A stretch of DNA of 44,233 nucleotides from NCBI GenBank assembly GCA_029259935.1, contig JAJDEH010000060.1, forward strand, positions 1 to 44,233, in the 5' to 3' direction. The DNA comes from Planctomycetota bacterium (GTDB lineage: Bacteria; Planctomycetota; Planctomycetia; Pirellulales; Pirellulaceae). Under the pieces are notes generated by a model, which worked only from the letters and a program-made list of their open reading frames with translations, was not told where the DNA came from and did no database searches. Below, piece after piece: positions 34,568 to 43,954 of the stretch. Each line of letters opens with the position of its first letter. Positions within the stretch are counted from its first letter, which is position 1. The position numbers and the translations under genes are program-made.

Positions 34568-36634
34568 ATGGCCGCTCGCATCCCGCTGAGTCTGCTGTGT
34601 GGGCTACTGCTTTGTGCAACCATCGCCGCTGACGAGAAAATCGTCATCAAGAAAGCAGTGGCGGTCAAGAAAAAAGTGGCGATTAAGAAAGAAGTGACGA
34701 TCAAGAAAGTCGTGGCGGCCGCGGGTGCCGGCGGCGCTGTCCGGGTGGTCAAGAACACTGACACACAGCGGGCCGCCGCCAAAAAGCTCGCCGAGGCGTT
34801 GTTGGCGCAAAGCAATGCGGCCAAAGCGCTCGAGGAAGCCGAGAAAGCAGCGGCCGCCGACAGTGGCGAAGCCAAGCAACTGGCAACAGAGCAACTCGAA
34901 AAGGCCAAGGCAAAGCTAGAACAAGCCAAGAAGGACGTTGTAAATCGACGCGAAGAGTCCCGCAAAGCAGCGACGGTAAGAGCGGTCGTTGCTCGAAGCG
35001 TATATTCTCGCCCGTCAATCGCGGTGCGTGAAGTTGTCGATCCGCAAGATCCGGTCGAGCGATTCGCGTTGCTGTTGCCCGGCGGACCGGTGGTTGTCGT
35101 AGCGACAATGACGGTCGATGGCCAGCCATTTCGCATTGCGCGCGAAGAACTGATAAGCGAGATGCTCGACTTGGTCGACAGAAACAAAGATGGGCAAGCG
35201 ACCTGGGACGAAGCGTTAAAGAACAATCAATTTACGATGGGCCGCGTCCGCATCATCAACGACGATCAGCGAAATGCTTACATCAGAACGATGGACAAGA
35301 ACGAGAACGAGCAGGTCGATCGCGCGGAAGTGCGACAGTTTGTCGCCCAGTATTTCCAAGGACCAGCGTTCAACTTAGGCGGTGGAAACGGCTATCGCGG
35401 CGGCTTTGGCGGCCGCGTTGTTCTGTCCAGCAATGGAGCGGTCTATCGCGGCGGCGGTCAAGCCGACGTGCGGAAGCTACTGGATACCGACAGCGACGGT
35501 GTTTTGGACGAAAAGGAAATCGCCGCGGCAAGCGAGCGGTTGAAAAGCCGCGACGCCGACGACAACGATCTGCTCGATATGAACGAGATCGCGGGCGGTG
35601 CCGCGGCAGGCAACACGAGGATCCGCACGGTCGTGCGACAGTCCCAGGCACAACAGCAAGCGGCGGTGTTGCTCGGTCCGGCCACCACGGCCGAGTCGTT
35701 GATGCAAGCTCTCCAACAACAATATAAAAATGACGACGGCCATATTGCCGCCGGCAGTTTCTCCGCCGTTCCGAAGCTGTTCGAAGTGCTCGACAAAAAC
35801 GAAGACGGCCAGCTTGCAAAAGACGAAGTGCTGGCGCTGAACGACGTCAAGCCGCACATCGAATTGGCCGTCGATTTGGGCAAGACGAAAGCAGGCCAGG
35901 GACTGACGCTCAAGTCACTGGCGTCGGAACTTACAGAGTCGAAGTCGTCGGACGAAATACTATCGGTGGAACTTCCTGGCGTCAAATTGTCGCTAGTTGC
36001 CAGTCTCAGCGCTGCCCGGACGGCCAACTACGATCGCACGGCCCAGGCCTATCTCGCCCGGTTCGACAAGGACAGCAACGGCTATCTGGACAAAGTCGAA
36101 TTGACCGGCAGTCAGGCGCGCATGATGGAGATGTGGGATGGCGACGACGACGGCAAAGTCTTCGCCAAGGAGATTGTCGCGGGCTACGCGCGAATGCAAG
36201 CTCCCCAGCAGAGTCAGATTCGCGCCAACGCGGCCAATCAAGGAAATTCACTGTTTCAAGCTCTCGACCAAAGCGGCGACAGCCGATTGAGTTTGCGCGA
36301 AATGCGCACGGCTCACGAGCGGATCAAGACCTTTGACGAAAACAAGGACGGCCGCGTCACCGAGGATGAGATTCCCGTCACCATGTCGGTAACGTTCGGA
36401 GTAGGCAATGCCAGCTACTCTGCTCGTCTTCCGCAACGTGGCCGGCCGGTCACCAACCGCCCCGCCCCCAGCGATGGGCCTGCCTGGTTCACCCGCATGG
36501 ATCGCAACGGCGACGGCGATCTGACCCTGAAAGAATTCCTCGGCGACACCAAGGAGTTCAAACAACTCGACGCCAACGGCGACGGCTTCATCGAACCGAA
36601 AGAAGCCAAAGCGGCAACGGCAAGTAAGGAATAG
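34568..36634 (+). CDS. Exported calcium-binding protein with eleven EF-hand motifs
   Basis: The 688-residue protein has a signal peptide (cleavage near TIAADEK), then a striking Lys/Val-rich run of IKKAVAVKK and IKKEVTIKK units (about 23-50), an Ala/Glu/Lys coiled-coil-like segment (about 70-135), and many EF-hand loops with D-x-[DNS]-x-[DN]-G spacing. I count eleven between D204 and D668: for example DRNKDGQATWDE, DTDSDGVLDEKE, DKNEDGQLAKDE, DKDSNGYLDKVE, DGDDDGKVFAKE, DENKDGRVTEDE, DRNGDGDLTLKE and DANGDGFIEPKE. It is probably an extracellular Ca-binding or structural protein. Its location directly after the DUF1501 gene suggests a related function. Confidence 0.85.
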   Translation: MAARIPLSLLCGLLLCATIAADEKIVIKKAVAVKKKVAIKKEVTIKKVVAAAGAGGAVRVVKNTDTQRAAAKKLAEALLAQSNAAKALEEAEKAAAADSGEAKQLATEQLEKAKAKLEQAKKDVVNRREESRKAATVRAVVARSVYSRPSIAVREVVDPQDPVERFALLLPGGPVVVVATMTVDGQPFRIAREELISEMLDLVDRNKDGQATWDEALKNNQFTMGRVRIINDDQRNAYIRTMDKNENEQVDRAEVRQFVAQYFQGPAFNLGGGNGYRGGFGGRVVLSSNGAVYRGGGQADVRKLLDTDSDGVLDEKEIAAASERLKSRDADDNDLLDMNEIAGGAAAGNTRIRTVVRQSQAQQQAAVLLGPATTAESLMQALQQQYKNDDGHIAAGSFSAVPKLFEVLDKNEDGQLAKDEVLALNDVKPHIELAVDLGKTKAGQGLTLKSLASELTESKSSDEILSVELPGVKLSLVASLSAARTANYDRTAQAYLARFDKDSNGYLDKVELTGSQARMMEMWDGDDDGKVFAKEIVAGYARMQAPQQSQIRANAANQGNSLFQALDQSGDSRLSLREMRTAHERIKTFDENKDGRVTEDEIPVTMSVTFGVGNASYSARLPQRGRPVTNRPAPSDGPAWFTRMDRNGDGDLTLKEFLGDTKEFKQLDANGDGFIEPKEAKAATASKE

Positions 36635-36983
36635 TGACGTAAATCCGCGACCAGTTTCAGGTCGTAGTCGGTTCCATGTACGCCATTGAATTCTCACACG
36701 GATCGCAGTGGCGTAGTCAATAATTGTCGCGCCCCGCGTGCGTTGGAGGCGGCGATGGACGACTCTTAGGCCCAATGGGCGTCTTGAATTTCCAGGATTC
36801 CGTGCTAGTGATAGCACTGCCGCTTGGATTTTGATTCGATGGGCGGGAATAATTCAAGGCTTTCGCGCATCAACGTAACGGGGGATTCAACCGTACAGTT
36901 AGCCTGCTTAACTTAAAGGTGAAAACGTGGCCATCTTGAATCAGGTTTTAGCGACCGACGGGAGAGGGTCATTGGAGCCGACG
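36635..36983. other. Intergenic region with one tight hairpin
   Basis: No convincing gene is present. A perfect 6-bp stem GTGCTA/TAGCAC with loop GTGA is at 36802-36817, and GCCC/GGGC is nearby. The 3' end should contain the promoter of the lipoprotein gene. A GTG-started in-frame extension at 36927 exists but the lipobox places the start at 36984. Confidence 0.45.
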
Positions 36984-39422
36984 ATGTGTAGATCCTCGTC
37001 GTGGATCGCCTGCGTCACCATCATTCTGGCTACCGTTGGGTGTTCGAGCGAAGCCGTGAAGGAAGATCGCTCGATTAACTTTTCGCACGGTGGCGATGGT
37101 GTGGGATTTCAGCATGGCGAAGAAGGCGTCTTCGTCGCCAGTGACGACGGAGACAAGCTGGAAAAGATATTTGACCCGGGCGAAGAAACCATCGCCGTCA
37201 GTTCGCCTCTGTGGTCACCCGTAGACAAGCGGCTGATTTTTACGTCGGCCCGGCCTGCTCGTGCTGGTCGGAACCGTGTTGTTAGTGAGGAGGTTGTTAG
37301 TGAGGAGGTTGCCGGTAACAGAGTTGCCGATAACATCACGGCGTGGGATGCCAACCCTGAAGGCCGTAGCTTCTGGCCGGGTGCCATCGTCTACACCTGC
37401 ATGTTGCGGCCCGCGCCGAAGGCGGACGACTCACCGCCGCCGATCGCCTTGTTCGAAGCATCCTGTAATCACGCGGGTTATGTGGCGGCGAACTTGGCGG
37501 TGCGTTGGCATCCGTCTGGCGAACGCATTTTGTACGTTGACCAGACGGCCGAGGGACAGCACAGCTTGTTCGAGTTCGATTTGCTTACCAAGAAGTCCCG
37601 CCGAATTCTTCATCAGTCGGCAGCCGCACTGATCTTTGACTGGACGCCAAGCGGTTCGCATCTCGTGTGCGTTTTGGCCGGTGGTCGGGAGAAGCCGCGG
37701 CTTGATGGCATCTGGGTCCGCCCGGAAATTGACGGTGATGAAGGTGGCAATGGGTGGTGGAGGGTGCCACAATCGGGAGACCTAGCAAAGACGGATTCGG
37801 ACGCGTTACTGGAGCGACTTCGCTCAACGCGGCCGACCTGGACGGAAGACGATCGACGGTTTGCCTTCGTCGTGAATACCGCCACCGCGAAAGGAAGCGG
37901 TGGAAAGCGGGACGATGGCGACGCGATACTCGTCGTGGACGCAACCTCGCGCAAGCTGACGAGGCTCTATGAAGGACCAGACCAAATTCGCGATCTGCAC
38001 TGGCATCCCGGCTCTCGCAAGTTAGGCTTTGTCGAGGGAAAAGCGTCGGCATCGGTGCGGGTCATCGATGAAACCGGATCGGTCTCGGCTACCATCAACC
38101 CGGCGCGAGTCCGGCGATTTGCTGGCTGGAACCACGATGGAACCCGGCTGGCCTACATTACGCCCGAGTCGGCCACCGACTCGGGCAAACACTGGGCGCT
38201 CTTGTTTCCGCGCGTTCATGAAGCGCGCGACTGCGTGTATGTCGCTGACGACGCTGGCGTCCGTGGGGCGGAAGTGGTTCATTCGGGCGTTCGCATTACG
38301 TTTCCTCAGTGGTCGCCAAAGGACGATGTCCTTTCATTGTGGGGCACTTACGCGCCGTCGCATCGAAGTTGGCTGTCCACATTTCTTCCATGGACGTTGC
38401 GGCCCGGAGATCCGGCGGCCATCCTGGATTGCGATACGGGAACGATGAAATGGATGGCGGTTAACGCCCACGAAGAGGCGCAGGTCGGGCATTACTATCT
38501 GCTTAACCGGGACTACGAGCAGGCTTGGCAGTGGTACGAAAAATCAGCCGGATTGCGGCAGCCCGCGGGGCCGATCAAGCTCGGTGAGATCGATCTGTTC
38601 ATGCGACGAGCCCGCATTCACCAAGATTCATCCTTCTTCGAATACTTCTGCCTTACGAAACTGGGGCGGCACGACGAGGCAGCCGACCGTCTCGGCCAAT
38701 TTCGTCAGTCGATGAGTTTTGACACCCGGGATGTCGGCGATCTTTTTCAACAGCCAGGACTTGAGGACGAGGAGCGTCAAGCCGAAGTGGAACGGATGGC
38801 GGAGTTCGTTACACCGCTGATTCAAAACGCGTATATCACCGAGGTATTCCTGAGCCTCGGCGCGGCCACGGACGGCGTCGAGTTTTTCCAGCGCGAACTG
38901 GAAGCGGCCACGAGCGACGCCGAACGGCTCGCATGCGGGCTGTGCCTGAGCCAGGTGTTGCTGGCCGGCGACGAACGTCAGGCATACGCCGAACTCATGC
39001 TAGAAACACTGGCACCGCTGCTGATGAAAATGCACCAATCCGACGGGATGCTCAAGTCCAACGAGAACCGCGGTTTGCTCGCACTGCGGCGGCGGGTGGA
39101 GCAAGGCGTGCTGTCCATGGGCGGCGGACTGGCGCTGCTGCCGATGATGTCCCACGAGTTTACCGGCGGCTTTCCCGAAGACCAACTGCGAACCTACCTT
39201 GCACGCTGGCAAGCACTGCGAGACAAAACCAAAGACGACAAGGAACTGTTGTCGATCGATTTGATTTTGCTGGCCATCCTGAAACAACTGGGAGCCGACG
39301 ACGAAGCCATGACGGTCAAGCATCGCATTGAGAACAACTCTGAATCGGGACGCGATTTCCTGCCGAAAGATCCCGAAGATGTTGATCAGGCCATCGAGCA
39401 ATTCCGAACAATTGCTGGGTGA
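36984..39422 (+). CDS. Lipoprotein with TolB-like propeller and a helical repeat region
   Basis: The 812-residue product starts at the ATG of MCRSSSW (36984), with GGAG upstream. It has a short signal ending in the lipobox T-V-G-C20. Residues about 60-470 show the WD40/TolB-type repeated pattern: SSPLWSPVDKRLIFTSA, LAVRWHPSGERILYVD, IFDWTPSGSHLVCVL, DLHWHPGSRKLGFV, FAGWNHDGTRLAYIT and FPQWSPKDDVLSLWG. Residues about 480-600 look TPR-like (HYYLLNRDYEQAWQWYEKSAGL). A 15-base in-frame tandem duplication (37281-37310) encodes VVSEEVVSEEV and looks recent. Function is unknown; it may be a surface scaffold. It is a single gene by spacing. Confidence 0.75.
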   Translation: MCRSSSWIACVTIILATVGCSSEAVKEDRSINFSHGGDGVGFQHGEEGVFVASDDGDKLEKIFDPGEETIAVSSPLWSPVDKRLIFTSARPARAGRNRVVSEEVVSEEVAGNRVADNITAWDANPEGRSFWPGAIVYTCMLRPAPKADDSPPPIALFEASCNHAGYVAANLAVRWHPSGERILYVDQTAEGQHSLFEFDLLTKKSRRILHQSAAALIFDWTPSGSHLVCVLAGGREKPRLDGIWVRPEIDGDEGGNGWWRVPQSGDLAKTDSDALLERLRSTRPTWTEDDRRFAFVVNTATAKGSGGKRDDGDAILVVDATSRKLTRLYEGPDQIRDLHWHPGSRKLGFVEGKASASVRVIDETGSVSATINPARVRRFAGWNHDGTRLAYITPESATDSGKHWALLFPRVHEARDCVYVADDAGVRGAEVVHSGVRITFPQWSPKDDVLSLWGTYAPSHRSWLSTFLPWTLRPGDPAAILDCDTGTMKWMAVNAHEEAQVGHYYLLNRDYEQAWQWYEKSAGLRQPAGPIKLGEIDLFMRRARIHQDSSFFEYFCLTKLGRHDEAADRLGQFRQSMSFDTRDVGDLFQQPGLEDEERQAEVERMAEFVTPLIQNAYITEVFLSLGAATDGVEFFQRELEAATSDAERLACGLCLSQVLLAGDERQAYAELMLETLAPLLMKMHQSDGMLKSNENRGLLALRRRVEQGVLSMGGGLALLPMMSHEFTGGFPEDQLRTYLARWQALRDKTKDDKELLSIDLILLAILKQLGADDEAMTVKHRIENNSESGRDFLPKDPEDVDQAIEQFRTIAG
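37281..37310. repeat. 15-base in-frame tandem duplication inside the lipoprotein gene
   Basis: GTTAGTGAGGAGGTT occurs twice in a row, at 37281-37295 and 37296-37310. The 15-base unit keeps the frame and adds five residues (VSEEV). It resembles a slippage product and is the only such repeat in the gene. Confidence 0.6.
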
Positions 39423-39601
39423 GATCGCGATCTTGTCCAAGCCGAGGCTCAAGTGATTGACGCGCGGTGACAAAATCCCCAGGGGCGCATGGGGCGACTC
39501 TCGATGTTCGCTGCCGCGCGGACTACAATGTGGTCGTGTTGTTTCCAGGTAGCGCTAAGGTTGCTGCCCAGGCGTGCCTCACCGCGAAGGAAGGATTTTG
39601 A

Positions 39602-40990
39602 ATGGCAGTTCAGCTTGTGAAGCCTCTTGTGTTGCTGGCGATTGTCACCGTATCGGCCGCTTCCATCCTCGGCGCTGAGGTCGATGTCGCCGATATTGGG
39701 GGCCGTCGCGAACTGTTCGTTGACCGTCATCTGATCGAACGAACCAAGGGCGTGGAACTGAAACTGCATGCTCCGGTTCCTCAAGAAGTGGTTTGGAAGC
39801 CGGACGCTGCCTGGGAAAGCACGTCGGCGGCCTACTTCACGGTTTTTCATGACGGTGAACGGTTTCGCATGTACTATCGTGCCAGTCCCCGCGATATGCC
39901 GGATGTCATCTGTTACATGACCAGCGCGGACGGCATCCAGTGGGAACGGCCCAACCTGGGCCTGTTTGAATTCAAGGGTTCCAAGGAAAACAACATTGTA
40001 TGGACGGGCGGACCGTGGCGCACGTCGCAAATGTTTGCTCCGTTCAAGGACACTCGGCCGGGAGTTCCCGCTGACGAACAGTACAAGGCGCTGGCCGGGA
40101 GCCCCATTCATGCCTTCGCCTCGGCCGACGGCGTTCGTTGGCGGTTGCTCGTGGAGAGGCCGATCTTGACGGGCTCGAACTTTGATTCCCAAAACGTCGC
40201 ATTTTGGGATGAACGTAAGCAGCACTACGCGGCCTATTTCCGTCATCGGGTCAACGGTAATATTCGCTTTGTAGCCACGGCCACGTCCAAGGACTTTCTG
40301 CGGTGGAGCGAGCAAACGCCCATCGACGTCGGCGACACACCGCTAGAGCATCTCTATACAAACGGAACGCTGCCCTACTTTCGGGCACCCCATTACTACT
40401 TTTCGTTCATGAAGCGTTTCGTGCCCGAGCGCAACAAATTCAACGAGGGGGTCTCGGACGCCGTTTTCCTGAGCAGCCGTGACGGCCTGCACTTCGATCG
40501 CACGTTCATGGAAGCCATCATCCGGCCGGGCCGGGATCCGCGCCACTGGTCAGCGCGCAGCAACATGCCTGCCTGGGGTCTGGTACAAACCGCGACCGAT
40601 GAAATGTCGGTGTACTACTTGCAAGGCTATCGAACGCATGGAATCCAAATTCGGCGCGGTGTGTTGCGGCTGGATGGTGTCGCTTCGGCGCATGCCGGAT
40701 TTACGCCCGGTGAACTCATCAGCAAACCGGTTCGTTTTCGTGGCAAGAAACTGGTCCTCAACTATGCCACGTCCGCTGTGGGCAGTGTCCGTGTCGAATT
40801 GCAAGATGTCTCAGGTCAACCGTTGCCGGGGTTTGCGCTTGATGATTGCACCGAACTCTTCGGAGACGAGATTGGTGAAGCATGCCTGTGGGGAGATAAA
40901 CGCGATGTATCATCGTTGGCCGGAAAAGCGGTCCGTCTGCGGGTCGTCCTCAAAGATGCCGATGTCTTTTCTTATCAATTCGCACCGTAG
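39602..40990 (+). CDS. Exported five-bladed beta-propeller protein, GH32/GH43-like
   Basis: The 462-residue protein has a signal peptide (cleavage near ILGAE) and repeated propeller-blade segments such as FRMYYRASPRDMPDVICYMTSADGIQW, NVAFWDERKQHYAAYFRH, FVATATSKDFLRW, YYFSFMKRFVPER, DAVFLSSRDGLHF and MSVYYLQGYR, resembling glycosidase clans J and F. A C-terminal jelly-roll-like stretch (about 365-460) contains GKKLVLNYATSAVGSVRVEL. It lacks an obvious unmistakable catalytic triad that I can assign by eye, so a sugar-active enzyme or a binding protein are both possible. It is probably extracytoplasmic. It converges with the Rieske gene, 40 bases away. Confidence 0.7.
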   Translation: MAVQLVKPLVLLAIVTVSAASILGAEVDVADIGGRRELFVDRHLIERTKGVELKLHAPVPQEVVWKPDAAWESTSAAYFTVFHDGERFRMYYRASPRDMPDVICYMTSADGIQWERPNLGLFEFKGSKENNIVWTGGPWRTSQMFAPFKDTRPGVPADEQYKALAGSPIHAFASADGVRWRLLVERPILTGSNFDSQNVAFWDERKQHYAAYFRHRVNGNIRFVATATSKDFLRWSEQTPIDVGDTPLEHLYTNGTLPYFRAPHYYFSFMKRFVPERNKFNEGVSDAVFLSSRDGLHFDRTFMEAIIRPGRDPRHWSARSNMPAWGLVQTATDEMSVYYLQGYRTHGIQIRRGVLRLDGVASAHAGFTPGELISKPVRFRGKKLVLNYATSAVGSVRVELQDVSGQPLPGFALDDCTELFGDEIGEACLWGDKRDVSSLAGKAVRLRVVLKDADVFSYQFAP

Positions 40991-41030
40991 GTCCGTAGTA
41001 AATTCGCTCAAAATTGGCTTCTGACAGGCA

Positions 41031-42137
41031 TTAGGTGGGCTGCATCAAATCCAGATAGTGCCCGTCAAATTCTGCTACCGTGCTTTCCAGATTCGAATAG
41101 GGGGCTGGCGCGTACGATCGAGAAGCGATGCCGCGCTGAGATAGTTCACACACATGCCAATCCTGTAAATTGGTTTGATCCCAGAATTCGATCGCCGGCG
41201 TGGGGTCGAAGCGGGCATCGCCGGCCACGTCGCAGGGGAACAAGAAGTCGCAAGTGATGTGCGTGGTTTCGACATCGATGCGGCTTAATCGGTGAACCAA
41301 AACGTAGTCGGGGTGCGGGCTAAGGAAGACCGATGGAAACAGCGTGTAGTAATAGACGCGGCGTCGATCCGTCTCGCTCAGCCCTGGCAAGATCCGCCCG
41401 CATGCGCGTCCGTCGCCGGTCATGCTTTCCACGCCGTCGGCCAGTTGCATTGGGCCCCCCAGAAACGGGCCGCTCAGCAAATCGTTGCTCGCCGTTTGAA
41501 AGGCGGACATGGCGTTCAATGCCGGATGGACTCGCGGGCAATGGTAACACTCGCTGTAATTCTGAAACAACAATTTCCAATTCGCCCGCACCGTGTAGGC
41601 CAGTTGCTTGACGGAGACAAGATCGGAAATCGCCCAATCGGCGAACTTGCCCAACAACGGTTCGAATGCCTGCTTGAACGGCACCGGGGTCGCGGAAAAG
41701 TTGACGAACACAATGCCTTCCCAAATCGCGGTGGCCACGGCGTTCAAGGAGTAGTCTGATTTGGAAAAATCCTCGCATTCCTCCATGTGAGGCGCGGCAA
41801 TGAGCCGTCCCGTCAAGTCGTACGACCAAGCATGATAGGGGCAACTAAACGACTTGACGGACGAACCGCGTGGCTGCTGGCAAACCAACGCGCCCCGGTG
41901 CCGGCACACATTGTAAAAGCACCGCACTCTCTCGTCCGCGTCGCGCGCCAAGATCAAGCTCTCGCCTTCGATTTCCACCAGCAAAAAGCTTCCTGCTTCG
42001 CGAACGTCATCCGCGCTGGCAACGCACAGCCACTGGCCGGAAAAGATTCTGTCGGACTCAAGCTGATAGATTTCCGGAGATACATAGTATTGCCGAGGCA
42101 GCGTTCTTGATCCGCGAGCATTTCGAGACTTGTTCAT
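41031..42137 (-). CDS. Rieske 2Fe-2S ring-hydroxylating oxygenase, alpha subunit
   Basis: The 368-residue protein has the Rieske cluster motif C78-R-H80 and C99-P-Y-H102 in two blocks. The catalytic domain has the mononuclear-iron motif N-Y-S-E-C-Y-H199-C-P-R-V-H204, and a downstream EFWDQTNLQDWHVCELSQRG segment with the conserved Asp. The last motif is like that of glycine-betaine or choline monooxygenase-type members, but substrate assignment is uncertain. It lacks a signal peptide. No reductase or beta-subunit gene is adjacent. It lies 68 bases downstream of the sulfatase on the same strand, probably in one operon. Confidence 0.88.
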   Translation of the reverse strand: MNKSRNARGSRTLPRQYYVSPEIYQLESDRIFSGQWLCVASADDVREAGSFLLVEIEGESLILARDADERVRCFYNVCRHRGALVCQQPRGSSVKSFSCPYHAWSYDLTGRLIAAPHMEECEDFSKSDYSLNAVATAIWEGIVFVNFSATPVPFKQAFEPLLGKFADWAISDLVSVKQLAYTVRANWKLLFQNYSECYHCPRVHPALNAMSAFQTASNDLLSGPFLGGPMQLADGVESMTGDGRACGRILPGLSETDRRRVYYYTLFPSVFLSPHPDYVLVHRLSRIDVETTHITCDFLFPCDVAGDARFDPTPAIEFWDQTNLQDWHVCELSQRGIASRSYAPAPYSNLESTVAEFDGHYLDLMQPT

Positions 42138-42205
42138 TTCACGTGTTGTTTGGCCGTTGTTGACACCGCGAAAATACGTTGGTTCACGGAGCGAATGACG
42201 ACGTG

Positions 42206-43807
42206 TTAACGGGGATTTTCTTCGAACGAAACTTCAGTCTGCTTGGCCCAGTCGAGCCAAGCGGCCTTCATTTGAGCCACGCGCTGCGGATGTTTGCCGG
42301 CCAGATCGTTGGTCTCGGTGCGGTCGGTTTGCATATCGTACAGTTCCCACTTCGCCGCGGTCACTCCCCAGACAAGCTTCCATCGCCCCTGGCGAATCGC
42401 GCGGTTGCCGAACAGGTACCAGCACAGCGATTCGTGACCCGTTCGCTGCTTGCCTTGAAGAACTGGAAGCAAGCTGTGGCCTTCCGGACGCGGAATCGAC
42501 TGGCCGTTTCTCTCGTCGGGATATCGGGCACCGCTCAGTTCCATCAGCGTCGGCATGAAGTCGACGATGTGGCCGACCTGATCCGTCTTTGAACCTGCCT
42601 TAATGGTCGCGGGCCAACGGGCGATCATCGGCGTGGCAATTCCTCCTTCGTAGGTCCACACTTTGTAACGACGAAACGGTGCGCACTGGGCCCATCCCCA
42701 TCCCGGCGCGACAAAGTCATACGTGTCGACGCCGCCCGGCAGTTCCTGGTTGTAGGCGAGGCGGCCCGCGCGCTGATCGTCGTCCTGATAGCCGGGAAAC
42801 GAAGCGCAGCCTCCGTTATCCGACAGAAACATGACCAACGTGTTGTCGGCCACTTTGGCATTGTCGAGCGCACTCAAAACTCGGCCGATGCCTTGGTCCA
42901 AACTGTCGACCATGGCGGCATAGACTTCCATGCGTCGCTTTTCGCGGGCCGGATCTTCCACTTCGTCCCACGGCGTAATGCTGTAGTCGTAACGGAAGTC
43001 GCCAAGCCGATGATCTTGCGGCGACAGCTTCCAAGACGGGTCGATCAGTCCCAGTTTGATCATCCGCTGGTATCGGCGCTGCCTCAACTTGAAGTAGCCC
43101 TCGTCGTAGCGCCCCTTGTAGCGGGCGATATCTTGCGGCTTGGCATGCAGTGGAAAATGCGGCGCGGTATAGCAGACATGCACAAAGAACGGCGCCTCGT
43201 CTTTCGCGAAGCGCTCGATCTGCTTGACGGCGTGGTCGGTGAAAGCATCGGTGGTAAAGTAGTCGTCGGGAAAACTGGTGACGGGTTTTTCGTTATGAAG
43301 AAACGGCCGTCGCGCGCCGCCGTTATAAAAGACCGGATCGGGCCGCGACGGGTCGAAGTAGTTGCAGCATCCGCTCGCGACGCCATAGTACTCCTGAAAA
43401 CCGCGATCCGTCGGCCGGTTGGGTTCGGAGGAACCGAGATGCCACTTCCCGGTTAGCGACGTGTGGTAGCCCGCCGACCGCAGCACTTCGGCCAGCGTCA
43501 CCATGTCGTTGTGCAGCAAACTTTTCCCGCGCCGCCGAGGATGTAGGCCGGTCAGCAGTGCCGCGCGCGTCGTGACACAGACCGCGCAGTTGTAGAACTG
43601 GGTAAACTGCATTCCTTCGCTGGCCAGGCGATCGAGATTCGGAGTGCGGATCTCGCCGCCGTAACAGCCCAGATCCGAGAACCCCAAATCGTCCGCAAGA
43701 ATGAGAACGACGTTGGGCGCTTTTGTGTCATCCGCCTGGCAAGTTTCGCCCATCGCGAATGACAGAATCAGAACGGACAGTAAACCAAGGCGGCGGTGCA
43801 ATTTCAT
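42206..43807 (-). CDS. Exported formylglycine-dependent sulfatase
   Basis: The 533-residue product starts at ATG 43807, with GAGG upstream; a longer start to 43891 is rejected. A signal peptide (to about CQADD) leads to the sulfatase fold: PNVVLILADDLG (metal D39-D40) and the signature C77-V-T-T-R-A-A-L-L-T-G. C77 should be converted to formylglycine; the canonical Pro of C-x-P-x-R is Thr here, a known variant. Further motifs are GYHTSLTGKWHLG, VHVCYTAPHFPLHAKP and TLVMFLSDNGGC. Sulfatases of this kind are abundant in planctomycetes and act on sulfated polysaccharides. The substrate is unknown. It follows the LamG-domain gene by about 147 bases. Confidence 0.9.
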   Translation of the reverse strand: MKLHRRLGLLSVLILSFAMGETCQADDTKAPNVVLILADDLGFSDLGCYGGEIRTPNLDRLASEGMQFTQFYNCAVCVTTRAALLTGLHPRRRGKSLLHNDMVTLAEVLRSAGYHTSLTGKWHLGSSEPNRPTDRGFQEYYGVASGCCNYFDPSRPDPVFYNGGARRPFLHNEKPVTSFPDDYFTTDAFTDHAVKQIERFAKDEAPFFVHVCYTAPHFPLHAKPQDIARYKGRYDEGYFKLRQRRYQRMIKLGLIDPSWKLSPQDHRLGDFRYDYSITPWDEVEDPAREKRRMEVYAAMVDSLDQGIGRVLSALDNAKVADNTLVMFLSDNGGCASFPGYQDDDQRAGRLAYNQELPGGVDTYDFVAPGWGWAQCAPFRRYKVWTYEGGIATPMIARWPATIKAGSKTDQVGHIVDFMPTLMELSGARYPDERNGQSIPRPEGHSLLPVLQGKQRTGHESLCWYLFGNRAIRQGRWKLVWGVTAAKWELYDMQTDRTETNDLAGKHPQRVAQMKAAWLDWAKQTEVSFEENPR

Positions 43808-43954
43808 GGAGGCCCTCTTTCGATTCATATCAAGGAAGCTGCCTTCGACGGGGTGTACCGACAATGTGATCCCTACAATTCTGCAAGGCATTCAGTCGAC
43901 GTTCAACTTAATTGACGTCGAATTGCCAGACACGGCCACATAGTCAATCGCCGG

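Noticed and set aside
36927..36983. GTG/upstream start for the lipoprotein gene
   Set aside because: The ATG at 36984 has GGAG upstream and places the lipobox at the correct distance.
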